Both the position numbers and the translations under genes were made by a program. Positions 23,548-36,391 of a stretch of DNA of 64,000 nucleotides are shown here, piece by piece. Where the stretch lies: NCBI GenBank assembly GCA_949752795.1, contig OX457070.1, positions 35,807,574-35,871,573 on the forward strand, given 5' to 3'. Below the pieces are notes generated by a model. It searched no databases and was not told the origin of the DNA. It was given only the letters and a program-made list of their open reading frames with translations. The stretch is from Hyperoodon ampullatus. Its lineage: Eukaryota > Chordata > Mammalia > Artiodactyla > Ziphiidae. Within the stretch, counting starts at the first letter, position 1; each line of letters starts with the position of its first letter.

Positions 23548-24900
23548 CCAGTTGACCTATGACTGTTTATTAACAAGACTGTCCTTTGCTTAGTGCTTTA
23601 CATGGCCACCTTTGTCATAAATCAGGTTCCCATATATACATTTAGGTCTGTATCCCTGTACCAAGACCAGTCTTAATTATTGTCCTTTTTAAGTATTTAT
23701 ATCCAGTAGCATAAGTCTTCCAACTTTGTTTAAATGTGTTGTTCTTATTCTAACTTCTTGCGATAGATGCTTAAATCATGGATTTTTTTAGGCTTTATTT
23801 TCCAATGTATGCATTCAAGGGGATAATTTCCATTCAAGCATAGCTTTGTGTTCTGACACTTTATGTCATATTTTTCATTATTCAGCTCAAAATATTTCTA
23901 ACATTCCTGTTGTGAATTCTTCTTTGCCCATGATTTCTTTAAATTTCAACTAATTTCAAACAACACACACACACACACACACCCCTTAACCTACTGTATT
24001 ATGTCAACCCTTTGAAATTTGTTGAAACTTTTTTATGGCTCATTATATGGTCAATAGTGAAGTTTCCATGTTCATTGAGAAGAATATGTACTCTGCAGTT
24101 TACAGTTGTTGGGTACAGTATTCTATATAAAGTCAAGTTTGTTAGTCATGTTGTTCAGTTCTTCTATATCTTCACTGAGACTGATGTATTAAAATTTTCC
24201 ACTGTGACTGTGGTTCTGTTTGCCTTTTTTGTTATTTTATTTGTTTTAAGGCTGTGTAGTTAGGTGCATGCCAGTTTAGAACTGTTATATTTTCTTGTTA
24301 TATTGCACCTTTATCATTATAAAACATTCTTCTATTTTCTAGAAATGTTTGCCTTAAAACCTACTTCATATCTCAAAGTATACCTATACCAGCTTTATTT
24401 TGGTTTGTGTTTACTTATATCCTTCATATATCATAATCCATGTTTCCTTATATTTAAATTGTATCTCTTGTAAGCAATATAGAGTTGGATATTTGTAATC
24501 AACTCTCACAAGCTTTGTCTTTTAATTGGATTATTTAATTGAAATATAACATAAATAATAGTACAACTATTTCTTTTCTGTATGTCCGACTTATTCTTTG
24601 TCCTTTAACCATCCTTGGCCTTCTTAGTATTAACTATATTCCATTCTTCTCTTTCATTAGCTTATTTTTTTCCTCTTTTTCTCTTGACTAATGTCTTTTT
24701 GGTAGGCCTTTTCATTGTTGCTGTCGTTTGGGGGTCATTTACTCTTATCTCTTTCCTCTTTTTTTTTAAATTGAATTTTGGACATAAGATATTTAAAATT
24801 TAGTGATAATTTGAGGCTGTATATGATGTTAGTTATTTTCCTCCAGAAAGAATTTACTTTTGTTACTGGAAAATAATTAGGGTAAAGGTTAAACAACATT
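23400..24900 (-). mobile_element. Ancient L1M, ORF2 to spacer, antisense
   Basis: Features such as 'atatccagttgacctatgactgtttattaacaagactgtcc' and 'tgatgtattaaaattttccactgtgactg' are antisense ORF2, followed by spacer-like text near 24360-24560. Highly decayed. It includes two CA microsatellites. Confidence 0.6.
23508..23544 (+). repeat. (CA)n microsatellite
   Basis: About 18 uninterrupted CA units. A shorter CA run (23963-23982) lies 420 bp further on. Confidence 0.97.
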
Positions 24901-24994
24901 TTAATCTGTTCTGGAGTTGAGTTTATTTGAAGCTGAGTTTCAGTCTGAGAGGTGGTTTATTTCCACTTTATACTTATGTCAAGAATGTAGCCCT

Positions 24995-25200
24995 GGGCTT
25001 CCCTGGTGGCGCAGTGGTTGGGAGTCCGCCTGCCGATGCAGGGGATACGGGTTCGTGCCCCGGTCTGGGAGGATCCCACATGCCGCGGAGCGGCTGGGCC
25101 CGTGGGCCATGGCCGCTGGGCCTGCGCGTCCGGAGCCTGTGCTCTGCAGCGGGAGTGGCCACAACAGTGAGAGGCCCGCGTACTACAAAAAAAAAAAAAA
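24995..25200 (+). mobile_element. CHR-2-type SINE with 14-bp perfect duplication
   Basis: Full head, body and A tail. The duplication AAGAATGTAGCCCT is at 24981-24994 and 25201-25214. The body is nearly free of decay, so the insertion is likely recent on the lineage timescale. Confidence 0.96.
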
Positions 25201-26097
25201 AAGAATGTAGCCCTTCAGGAGTCCCAGCTGAAAGCTCTGTCTCAGCAATCTCTGAAGTATAACTTTGTACTTTTAGCCCGATACCTGAAACTCTACCTAA
25301 AGCTCTGTGCAGTTTCTCAACTTTTCAAACACTACTTCCTGCGCAGTTTCTCAGGCTCTTGGCCACCAATTACAAATTGGCAAATGCTTTGAAACCAAAA
25401 GCAGCACCAAATATCAGGCTTATACCTCTCTGGGCTTTGCTTCTGTCTAGGAACTTGGGTCTTTCAAATACTCACTGTCTTGGTAGGTCTCCAGTGTCTG
25501 CAAACAGAATTTTAGAAATTATTTTATCCAGCTGTTCTAGTCATTCTCAGTAAGAGTATTCTCTTTTATATCCTTATCTGGATAATTGGAGTCAGAAGTT
25601 CTGCAGTATATTTTTGGAAGGTGAGTGAAGTGTTAAACTTGGCACTAGCTGCTTTCCAATTCTGTATAACTCCCTGCAGTGTGCTATTATGTTTGAACTA
25701 TTAATCACTAAGAGCCTTAAATGTGACAAATTCTACTTTTAAGCATAACATGTCATCAATTTTATGCCCCAAATGGATCAAATGAAATTTTATAAAATAC
25801 TGCATACTAGGGTTTATCACTCAATTAAAGTAAAAGAACTAAAGAGAAGAACCTAATTTTTTCCTATTTTAACTCATTTTCAAGAAAATAAAAAAAAAAA
25901 AATTTACAGCTCTTCAAGTTGAAGAATTGTTTTAATCTTGTAGGATTAATAATGCAAGTCTTTCCTTTTGATAACAGTAGGAGATATTTGTGATTATGCC
26001 TGCTTAAATTTATAGTCTGTCTTGCTTGAGGGCATGCAAGTGCTTTATGATTATCAGGAACAAAATCATTACAGCTCAAAAAATTAAAGAAGTTAAC

Positions 26098-26305
26098 TTT
26101 TCTTAATCATCTGCAAAGTGCCAGGCATTATGCCAGAGGCTTTGCATGTTATCTTATTTAATTTTCATAATAATCCTAACCAACAGAATTATTATACCTA
26201 TTTTATAGTTGATAAAACTGATAAGGAAAACTGAAAATCGTGATTCAAACTCAGATGTGTTTGACTCTAAAATCCATGTCATTTCCAATATACCAAACTG
26301 CTTAT
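26098..26305 (+). mobile_element. MIR SINE, sense
   Basis: 'gtgccaggcattatgccagaggctttgcatgttatcttatttaattttcataataatcc', then 'cctattttatagttgataaaactg', is the MIR core and 3' region with typical decay. Confidence 0.88.
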
Positions 26306-26989
26306 ATAAACAAAAGATTTGGAAGTTCTCCAAAAGTTAGCAATTTATGACTTGATGACTACCCATAACTAAGTCTAAGAAAGCTATTGTTTCCCTTTTA
26401 TTCTTTATGAAAATGCACAAAGATTTCAGTAAGACTGCTTATTGTAGAATGACAATCTACATGACAATCTGATCTAGCTTGAACGATTTACAGAACCCCA
26501 GCTTATTGGGGAGATGATTCATCCAAATTAAGTGCTCTTAAAGTTTGTCTGTAGTAAAAGGGAAGCGTCTGTTGTGTGCAGTGAATATGAAAAGGATCAC
26601 AAAAAAGTAGCACCAGTTGCCTATTTCCCTATTTTCTGATTCATGTCTCCAGGAAAGAACACTTTCACATGTTTAGGCATGATTTTCTTTCAGGTAGATG
26701 TGGTTTATGCTAGTCATCATATTGATAGATCTTCCAGCACCATGAATCTACTCTTTGAGAACCCATCTGCATCTTGGGAGACACAAAGAAGAGTTGTATC
26801 TTAGAGTGTCATGTGAACTGGACAGGTGTAACACTTTTTGTGTCCATCCCCAATCTCTTGTCCTTTAGAAAAGCATCAGCTTCTCATTGGCCCCTATAGT
26901 TCAACACTGTTTCTTACTAGAACCCAAACTAAGAGAAATAATGATATAATTAATATTGGCTCAACTGTTTTAAAATATTACTGGTGAGG

Positions 26990-29900
26990 TAAGGGAAGGG
27001 GGAATCTTCCACTTCCAGCCAATGGAGACATTGGTTTTCAGACTTGCCCTCCTACTGTGAAACTGGACAAAATATATGAGACAGCTGTATTTAGGCAGTG
27101 GACAATAAGGACAGCAGGACCATGATTCCTCAAAAAATGGAGATTACACAGATGAGCCCTGTATACAACTTCCAGAGCAGAGACCAGTGATGTCACTCAG
27201 CTGAAGAGCCAGAGATAAGAGTTCAGAATTCAGGGATGATGAGGGGTCTAGAATTTGTGGGGCAAGATATCAGAAAGGGAGAATCTGTGTGAAGAGTGGG
27301 GACCCAGAAGTCTTCATGGTGGTTGCCTTTGGGTCCTTGATGGGAGAGTAGGCTGCAAGTAGACGAGGCCTATCAAAGAGCCTCTGCTGTGACAATGAGA
27401 GTGAATGGAGAGGCTGCAGAGTGCTGAGACATGCTTTAATTCTGGTTCAGCCAAAGTGAAGCAACCTCACTGAGCATTTATATGAAACCTCAGAAATGCC
27501 ACGCTTTAAGAATAAGGACCACATACTAAGACTATTTACAAAACTGAAATAGATCTGCCTTTAAATATCATAAAACCAACTTGACAGGATCAAAAGAATC
27601 TACCACATATTTAATGCCTTGCTAGTACAAAACTCAATATCCTTTAAAGAAAGACAATATAATCCAAACTCCCTGAAATGTGACATCCACAATGTCGAGC
27701 GTAAACAGTGTCGCACATTACTAGGTGTGTGAAGAAGCAGGGAAATGTGATGTATTATGAAGAGAAAAAGAAGCTAATAGTAACAGACCCTGAGATGACC
27801 CAGATGTTGAAATGAGCAGACAAGCACTTTGGAGCAGCTATTATAAGTATGTTCAAGGATTTTAAAAGAAAAGAAGAACATAATGACTGAATATATAGGG
27901 ATTCTTAGCAGGGACATAGAAACTATTAAAAACCATGGGGGGAAGAATTCTAGAAATGAAAAATATGAAATCTGAAATCAAAAATTCTACTTAGAAAAAT
28001 AATAGACACTGTATAATAAAGGATTAGTGACTTTGAGGATAGTTCAATAGAGATCATCCAATTTGAATAAAAGAAAGAAGAAAATTGCAAAAAATGAATA
28101 AGGACTAACATGTGAGACAAAGTCAAGTGCTCTAAAATACATGTAATTGGTGGAAAACATCAGTCTACAGATCCAAGAAGCTCAGTGAACTCCAGATAGA
28201 AGAAAGCTTTACCCAGGCACACAACATCTTGGCACAGCACATCCAGACTACTGAAACCAATGATGAAAAGTCTTTAAAATACCCAGAAAAAAAAATTACA
28301 TAAAAGGATCAGCAACTAATAGGAATTATTGCTGACTTCTCATCAGAAGCAATGATACCAAAAGATAATGGAACAACATCTTTAATGTACTGAAAAAATC
28401 AAAACTCTCAACACAAAATTTTGTATCTAGTGAAAATTACCATAAAATGAGAATGAAATGAAGACACTTCTGAATAAATGAAAGCTGAGACAACTCAGCA
28501 CAAACAGACCTGCACCATAAGAAAAATTAAAGGATATTCTTCAGGCAGAACAAATATGATGCCAAATGTGGATATACATAAAAGAATAAAGAGCTTTGGA
28601 AATGGTAAACGTGGATTAATAAGAAAAGTATTTTTTCCTCATGCCAAAATTTCTTTAAAAGATAACTGTTTAGAGGAAAAATACCAACAATGCATTGTGG
28701 TGTTTATAACATACATAGATATGAAATGAATGCCACTAACATCACGGGGGGTTGGGGTAAATGAAATTATACTGCTGTAACATTCGTACCTTTTACTGAA
28801 GTGGTATAATAATAATTCTAAGTAGACTGTGATAGATTAAGATTGCATATTGTAGTGCCAAGAGGATTTTCTTAAAAATTTAAATAGATATGCAACTTTA
28901 GAAAGTCAATAGAGGAAATTTAAAAATACATAAAAAATACTCAAACCAAAAGAGGGCAGTATAGGAGAACAAATAGAAAACAAATAAGCAAGATGGTATA
29001 CTTAAACCCAAACATTGATAATTACATTAAATTCAAATTAACTGCACACTACAATTAAAAAGCAGAGATTGAATTTTTTTTTTTAGTCCAAGACTGTGGA
29101 ACTGGATAAAAAGCAAGACCTAATTATATTCTGTGTATAAGAGAAACACTTCAGTTATTATGACACAATAAATTGAAATTAAAAAGATGTACCATGCAAA
29201 CAGTAAGGTATCAGACAAATTAGACTTCAGGACAAAGGAAATATTACTAGACAAAGAAGGACACTTGTGATAATGAAAGTTCAGCAGAAAGACATAATTC
29301 TAAATGTTTATGTACAAAATAACTGAGTTTCAAATACGTGAAGCAAAAGCTGACAGCAAAAAAGAGAAATAGACAAATGTAGTAATTCACGAACAAGTAG
29401 TAAAAAAACCCATAAAGATTAGTGAACCTTTTAACCAACTTAACCCTGACAGTTTTTGAATCCACATTCAACAACTTTAGAATGCACATTCTTTTCAAAT
29501 GTATGTGGAATATTCACTAAACATAGACTATCTGCTGGTCCATAAAATAAAGCACAATACACTTTAGTAGACTGAAATATGACACCAAAGGAATTAAATT
29601 ACAAGTCAATAACATTCATATATCTACAGTTCCCAACTATTTGCATATTAAACAGTGCTTCTCTGAAAGTCTCATGGATCAAAGAAATCACAAGAGAAAC
29701 TTGGAAATATTTTTAATTGAATTTTAATGAACATATCAAAATGTATGGGATGATTACACAGGCATACCTCATTATATTGCACCTCCACTTTATTGTGCTT
29801 TACAGATACTGCATTTTTTACAAATTAAAAGTTTGTTGCAACCCTACCTCAGGCAAGTCTATCACACACACCATTTTTCCAACAGCATTTGCTCATTTCA

Positions 29901-31080
29901 TGGCTTTGTGTCACATTTTGGTAATTCTTGCAATGTTTCAAACTTTTTCATTATTATTATATTTGTTATGGTGATATGTGAACAGTAATCTTTGATGTTA
30001 CTACCACAGCTCACTGAAGACTCAGATGATGGTTAGCATTGTTTTTTAGCAGTAAAGCATTTTAAAATTAAGGTGTGTACAATGTTTTTTAAGACATAAT
30101 GCTACTGCACACTCAATAGACTACAGTATGGTGTAAACATAAATTTTATATGCAGTAGGAAACCAAAACATTCTTGTGACTTGCTTTATTGTAATATTCA
30201 CTTTATTGCAGTGGTCTGGAACTGAACCCACAGTATCTCCAGAGTATACCTGTAATCCATTATATAAAATGAGGCACCCTAAGTCCATACTGATACAAGT
30301 AAGTACATAAATAAAGAAAGCTATTTAATAAATATAAAAGGAATGACAAAATGAAAAAATCACAATTTGGCAAACATCATAGTAATAGTTGAATAAGGCA
30401 ACAGTCATTAATGAATGCTGTAACTGTGAGAGAAAGTTTCATGAGCTACAGGATATTATTTACATAGTCTCAAAATATCTCCCCACAAAATATGTATTAT
30501 TTACAAAAGGAAAAAGAGTTACTTTACAGTGAAGAAGGCTGGTAGACACCATGTTAATCAAATGATCAAAATGGAGCAAATAAAAATAATTTGCTACCTT
30601 ATATATTGTTATAAGAACCCAACAGCCCTTCTGTGGCTTTCCTGCCAAAAAAAGTGCAAAATCTGGATCTAATCATGAGGAAATACCAATTGAACCCAAA
30701 TTAAGGGACATTCTAATAACTAGCCTATACTCTTCAAAAATTCCAAGTTCACATCAGTGAAAAGACTGAAGAACTATTTTATACTAAATAAGGAGACTAA
30801 AGGCACATACCAACTAAATCTATCAAGAAACGGATCTGTGTGCTGTGAATTGTTACTGGAACAATTGGTGAAATTTCAGTGATTAAGTGGGAGTAATGTT
30901 ATCAATGTTAATTTCATGATTTGATTGTGGTTATGTAGGAGAGTATCCAAATTTATAGGAAATAAACACTAATGTATTCAAGAGTGTGTTGGCAACTTAC
31001 TCTCCAATAATTCAGAAAAAAAAAGATATTTGTACTGTACTTGAAACTTTTCTAAACTGAGAATATTTTAAATTTTCACC
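26990..31080 (+). mobile_element. Ancient L1M, sense, 5' UTR to 3' end with an ORF2 deletion
   Basis: 5' UTR-like text from about 26990; ORF1 region around 27780-28500 ('gagcagacaagcactttggagcagctattataa'); spacer; endonuclease remnants near 29160-29750. After a Tigger1 insertion comes an L1ME-like 3' end ending near 31080 ('aactattttatactaaataaggagactaaaggcacat'). Most of ORF2 is missing between them. The 3' part may belong to a separate insertion. Confidence 0.65.
29759..30252 (+). mobile_element. Tigger1-derived DNA transposon, internally deleted (494 bp)
   Basis: Left end CAGGCATACCTCATTATATTG, right end ...CCAGAGTATACCTG, flanked by TA on the right and a decayed CA on the left. Left internal text ('catttttccaacagcatttgctcatttc') joins right internal text ('ctgaagactcagatgatggttagcattg') with the transposase gene removed. 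A non-autonomous pogo/Tigger derivative of the MER2 kind. Confidence 0.93.
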
Positions 31081-31861
31081 ATTGTCACAGCTCTAGACTA
31101 TTGTTTCTCTAAGTAGAAGCTGTGTGGTTTTGAAGCCTATTTCTGTGGGTCACAGAAATACTTTTAATTCTGTGTCTTTGGGACCTTATTCTGCTTTTCA
31201 AAATTCAAGTGACCTCTCCAACTTAATTATTACTGTGGCATAAAAGATAGTCATTTACTACCCAAGATTGCTGCTCTGGCCCCATATGGATGGCATGAGG
31301 ATGACTTTGCCTTCTGAACTTTCTCATGTTGACATCCCTAATTACCTTGGCCATTGGAACAGGACCAGTTGGAATGTCAAGTGTGTGCTATTTGATAATG
31401 CTATAAAAAGACCTATAGCTGCTGCTCTCCAGCCATCTGTGCCTTCCCTTGGCATGATACTATTGGGTAGTTTGTCTTCCGTTGGCATTATTTCTATAGC
31501 GAGGCTTACATCTGCCACTCCTAGGCACTTACTTGGTGATCAAGTTGACATAAAATAGCTTCTTTGGCACTGTTTTTATTTAGAAGAGTTTTATACCTGT
31601 AAACTTCTGGAGCAAGAATTGACATTTACTATATACATTATAATTGTAATTATATACAATATTATGAATATAGAATTTTCTGGCCTCTATTGACTCAAAC
31701 CTATCTTGGATTTCCAAGTTCAAATTTTCCCAGTCAGAAGTCTCTACTCTGAAGAATTAATCTATAAATGAAATGTACCTCTTCTGTTTTAAGACACTGG
31801 ATTGAGTGTATACATCAACTTTTCCCTCCTGTGCCACATCTCTATAAATGATGGAACATAC

Positions 31862-31886
31862 GTGTGTGTATGTGTGTGTGTGTGTG
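31862..31886 (+). repeat. (TG)n microsatellite
   Basis: A short TG run with one interruption, in otherwise unrecognised sequence. Confidence 0.9.
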
Positions 31887-32252
31887 GTTAAAATTTATAA
31901 CTGGAATTCAAATCAAGAATACATAAGAGACCAGAAGCTGTGAGGAATCCACTGAAAACTGTAAAACACGCAAAATAATATTGAAAAAAGAAAGCAGAAA
32001 CCTAAATGTCCAGATAAGATGGCTCCCAAAGTTGAAAGAAGCACCAAAAGTTCTCCATGCCCTGGGAAAGGGGATACTAGGAATCAGAAAAATGTTCCTG
32101 GGAAAGCAAGGGTGAATAATAAGGTTGTAGCAAGGTGGGTGAGTGGAGAAGTCAAAGTAAGTAAATACTGATAAATCCCAGGTATTGTTAGAAAAATAAG
32201 CTGATGTGAGTATGTTAAGAATTTAAGAATATTCACCAGAAAAATAGGAAGG

Positions 32253-32638
32253 GTGATTTTATGAACTGAATTGTGTCCCCCTCTCTTTCCAAATTGATAT
32301 GTTGAAGCTGTAACCCCTAATGTGACTGTATTTGGAAGTGAGGCCTTTAAAGATACAGTTAAGGTTAAGTGAGGTCGTGGAGGTGGAGCCCTAATCCAGC
32401 ATGACTGGTGTATTTATAAGAAGAGGAAGAGACAACAGGGATGCATGTGCACAGAGGCAAATCCAGCAAGAAGGTGGTCACCTGCAAGCCAATGAGAGAG
32501 GCCTCAGGAGAAACCAAACCTGTCAGCAGCTTCGTCTTGAACTTCCAGCCTCCTGAACTGTGAGAAAATAGTATTTCTCTTGTTTAATGTGCCCAGCCTT
32601 TGGTATTTTCTTATGGCAGCCCTAACAGACCAATACAA
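32253..32638 (+). mobile_element. MLT1/MST-type MaLR solo LTR, sense
   Basis: 'ttatgaactgaattgtgtccccc', 'gtgactgtatttggaagtgaggcctttaaag', 'tataagaagaggaagagac' and 'gaactgtgagaaaatagtatttc' are the classic MaLR LTR blocks in order. No internal region follows, so it is a solo LTR. Confidence 0.88.
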
Positions 32639-33014
32639 ATGGTGTAACTTTAGAATCAGTAAATAAAAACGCAAAAAAGAAGACTTGATAAATTATTACA
32701 GAACAAATAGGAAATAATCAAAAGGAAATAAATAAGGGTATGGCAAATAGAAAGTGAAAAATAAGCTGGCAAGAATGTGTAAGCATCAGTAATTATAATG
32801 TCAATGAACTAAATTCACCTACTGAAAATCAGAGACCACAAAATTGGATTTTTAAATATCCAGGTATGTGTTGCATATATAAAACACTCCAAACCCAAAA
32901 TAACATGGTTCAAATGGAAATATATATATAAATAAATGCTTCTAAAACCAACTGTCAGAAGAAAGTATCTGAAGACAAAAGTATTAAAAGGGAAAAAGAA
33001 GGTGAGGTACTTTT

Positions 33015-33540
33015 AAAGCATGTGCTCAAATTCTTTGATACTCCTCTTTTCAAAAGGTGGTGCCTTATCCTCTCATCCCCTTGAATGTGATCTGGACGTG
33101 GTAACTCACTTCAGCTGTGAAGTATGACTTCTGAAACTAGGTAATAAAATGTGTTGTGGCTTCCTTTTTGCCCCTTTCTTTCTGATCACTTGCTCTGGGG
33201 GAAGCTAGTTGCCATGTCATGGGGACATTCAAGCAGCCCTATGGAGAGGCCTATGCAGTGAGATACAGATGCGTCTTATGAATAGCCGGTAAGGAACTGC
33301 ATTTGCCAGCCATGTGAATGAGCCATCTAGAAGCAGGGCCTTCATACACAAACTTTCAGATGACTGTCCCTCTGGCCAACATCTTGACTGCAACCTAATG
33401 AGAGACCCTGAGTCCGAATCGCCCAGTTAAGTCTTCTTGGATTCCTGACCCTCAGAAATTATGGTATAATTGATGTTTATTGTTTTAAGCTACTAACTTT
33501 GGGGGTAATTTGTTGTGCAGCAATTGATAACTAATACAGA
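33015..33540 (+). mobile_element. MaLR/MLT1-like solo LTR, sense
   Basis: 'gatcacttgctctgggggaagctagttgccatgtc', 'caagcagccctatggagaggcc', 'cagatgactgtccctctggccaacatcttgactgcaacc' and 'tgtttattgttttaagctactaac' follow the order of a known mammalian LTR family. Different subfamily from the copy at 32253. Confidence 0.8.
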
Positions 33541-33962
33541 GAGATCCTTTATAATAATATAGTTGATAATTATAGAAGTAATCCAGCAAGTAGAGATAGC
33601 ACTATTCATTTAACTACAGAGCTCCAAAATATATTCTTAAAAAAAAAAACCTTCAAGGAAAAGTTGAAAAATCCACAAAGTGCAGGATGTTAGCACACCC
33701 TTCTCTGAAAACCATACAAGGAGAAGGAAAAAAACAGTAAGGATATTAAGGATTTTAATAACATAATTAGAAAACTTGACCTAATGAAGATATGTTTAAT
33801 AAACAGAATGCATATTATTAATAAAATATCAAAGTCATTTTAAATAATCATATCTAAGCCACCAAGGAAATATCAACATATTCCAAATATTTCTACCACA
33901 GAAATCATATTCAGTGACTTCTGTGCAGTAAAAGTAAAAATTAACTACAAAAAGATCACCCC

Positions 33963-34305
33963 AGGACTTCCCTGGTGGCGCAGTGGTTAAGAATCCACCT
34001 GCCAGTGCAGGGGACATGGGTTGGAGGCCTGGTCCGGGAAGATCCCACGTGCCACAGAGCAACTAAGCCCGTGCGCCACAACTACTGGGCCTGCACTCTA
34101 GAGCCCACAAGTCACAGCTACTGAGCGCACACACCTAGAGCCCATGCTCCATGAGCCCATGCTCCACAACAAGAGAAGCCACTGCAATGAGAAGCCTGTG
34201 CCCCACAACAAAGAGTAGCCCCTGTTCACCACAACTAGAGAAGGCCCGTGCACAGCAGTGAAGACCCAATGCAGCCAAAAATAAATAAATAAATAACTTT
34301 TTAAA
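33963..34305 (+). mobile_element. CHR-1-type SINE, sense
   Basis: 'aggacttccctggtggcgcagtggttaag' head, 'gagcccatgctcc' body, (AAAT)n tail. Duplications AAAGATCACCC and AAAAATCACCC are at 33951-33961 and 34307-34317. It contains a small internal duplication of 'gagcccatgctcca' near 34137-34164. Confidence 0.93.
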
Positions 34306-35080
34306 AAAAATCACCCTCGTAAAAAATAACATTATGTGCCCCCAAATTTAACAACATACTTATTAATAACTCTTCTGCTAAAGGTGATTTCAAAGTGGAA
34401 ATTATAAACTTGTAACAATGACAATGAAAATATTATATATCAAGGTCTGTGGCTTGCAGCCAAAGCAGTAATACTCAGAAGAAATTTCATAGCCTTAAAT
34501 TCATTATTTTTTAAAAAAGATTGAAAATAAATGACCTGTGCTTTCATATCAAGAGGACAAAGACAAATAAATCCAAAGAATGTAGAGAAATTAAATGAAG
34601 ATAAAGGAAGAAATTAAATTAAAGTAGAATTTCTCAATAAAATCAAAGCCATTTTCTAGTAAAGACCTGTAAGATAGTAGTTCAGAAAAATATCAAGGCA
34701 TAGAAAAAGAAGACAAACACACACACACAAATTAGGATTGAAAAGGACATAATTACAGCAAAGGAAATTTGTTTTTAAAGAGGAGGATACTATTAATTTT
34801 GTTTTGAATTTATTCATTTTTATCATGGATAAAAAATGGAATAAAATAATGAATTGCCATATACCAATCACCTAACTTCAACAAGTACCTATACATGACC
34901 AAACAGTTTTCATTTATATTTCTAACCACCCTACATTCCATTTTGGATTATTTTGAAGCAACATATTATTTTACTTTAAATGCTTCATTATGTATCTCTG
35001 AAAGAGGGTTTTTTTTTAAAGAAACATCATCACAATACTATTATCAAATCTGAAGAAATTCCTCTTAGCTTCTTACATAT

Positions 35081-35402
35081 TTTATTTATTTATTGGCTGC
35101 ATCAGGTCTTAGGTGCAGCACGCGGGATCTTTTGTTGCGGTACACAGGCTTCTCTCTAGTTGTGGCACGCAGGCTCAGTAGTTGTGGCTTACGGGCTCCA
35201 GAGCGAGTGGTCTCTGTAGTTGTGGTGTGCGAGTTCCAGAGTGTGTCGGCTCTCTCGTTGCGGCACGCAGGCTCTCTAGTTGTGGCATGCAGGCTTAGTT
35301 GCCCCGTGGCATGTGGGATCCTAGTTCCCCAACCAGGGATGGAACCGGCATCCCCTGCATTGCAGGGCGGATTCTTAACCACTGGACCACCAGGGAAGTC
35401 CC
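35081..35402 (-). mobile_element. CHR-family SINE variant, antisense
   Basis: (TTTA)n tail complement, 'tagttgtgg' units and an end reading 'ccactggaccaccagggaagtcc'. The head differs from the other CHR-1 copies ('gatcctagttccccaaccagggatgg'), like the short SINEs at 39461 and 42379. Duplications CCTCTTAGCTTCTTACATAT and CCCTTAGTTTCTTAATAT flank it. Confidence 0.88.
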
Positions 35403-35559
35403 TCCCCTTAGTTTCTTAATATCATCAAATCCAATTGATGTTCAGATTTCTCTGTTATCTCCAGAAATATTTATTTTTAAAAAATCTAAAAGGTAGTTGT
35501 ATCTCAGGATCAACCAGGTCCAACATTACATTTGGTTGATGTGTCTCAGTGGTTAAAGT

Positions 35560-35887
35560 CTATTTTTTTTCTTTTTTGTATTTATTTAAAATTTCTTTTA
35601 TTTATTTATTTATTTATTTCCTTTGGCTGTGTTGGGTCTTTGTTGCTGCGTGTGGGCTTTTTCCAGTTGCAGTGAGCTGGGGCTACTCTTCGTTGTAGTG
35701 CGCGGGTTTCTCGTTGTGGTGGCTTCTCTTGTTGCGGAGCACGGGCTCTAGGCCCGCAGGCTTCAGTAGTTGTGGCACATGGGCTTAGTTGCTCTGCAGC
35801 ATGTGGGATCTTCCCGGACCAGGGATTGAACCCATGTACCCTGCACTAGAAAGCAGATTCTTAACCACTGCGCCACCAGTGAAGTCC
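35560..35887 (-). mobile_element. CHR-1-type SINE, antisense
   Basis: (TTTA)n tail complement and full body, ending 'ctgcgccaccagtgaagtcc'. The duplication CTCAGTGGTT is at 35545-35554 and 35888-35897. Confidence 0.92.
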
Positions 35888-36185
35888 CTCAGTGGTTTAT
35901 TTTAATCTGAGTTCCGGCTTCCTCTCTTTTCCCCACTTGTTTTGCAGTTTTGCTGTTGAATAAACTGAACCATTTGCCCTATAGAGTTTCTCATATTTTG
36001 ACATGTGCCAACCTCATATCTTTGGAATGCTTATTAATATGTTCCTCTGTCTCCTGTGTTTCCTGTAAACCATTAGTTCATTTGGGTCTGTTTCAAGTGA
36101 CCATTTTTTCTCCTGGTTAGGGTCACATCTTCTTAGTCCTTCTCACCAAAAGTGAGGTCATCACTTTTGGTTTTATCCTTCATTT

Positions 36186-36282
36186 ATAATATATATATAT
36201 ATATATATTATATATATACTATATATATTATATATAGTATATATATATATATATAATATATATAGTATATATATATATATAA
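36186..36282. repeat. AT-rich palindromic dinucleotide tract
   Basis: Nearly 100 bp made only of alternating A and T broken by a few 'ac', 'ag' and 'tt' steps. It contains several self-complementary arms ('tatatatactatatatattatatatagtatatata'). Confidence 0.95.
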
Positions 36283-36391
36283 CTAAAGATGCATATATAT
36301 TCATCTATACCCGTTTTTAAATAAAACTTCTGTTTTAGTGTTTTAGTAGCATATTAAAACATTGTTTGGCAACTTGATGGTTTTTTGTTTT

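Larger units (their letters stand above)
31960..34790 (+). mobile_element. Ancient L1M fragments, sense, broken by two LTRs and a SINE
   Basis: Discontinuous remnants of the L1 spacer and ORF2 5' region: 'catcagtaattataatgtcaatgaactaaattcacc' (32784), 'attagaaaacttgacctaatgaag' (33768), 'ccaaagcagtaatactcagaagaaatttcatagcc' (34459). Reading order is preserved across the later insertions. Very decayed. Confidence 0.55.
34800..36180 (-). mobile_element. Old L1ME-like 3' region, antisense, hit by two SINEs
   Basis: 'aaatgcttcattatgtatctctga', 'tgatgttcagatttctctgttatctcc' and 'acattacatttggttgatgtgtctc' follow the order of the reverse complement of an old L1 3' region. Much decayed; class likely, subfamily unsure. 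Confidence 0.5.

Noticed and set aside
31268..31558. 96-codon open frame starting MLLWPHMDGMRM
   Set aside because: I do not recognise the protein. It has no splice context matching the WDPCP phase, no family motif and no conserved neighbour. It is likely a chance frame in old repeat-derived DNA.
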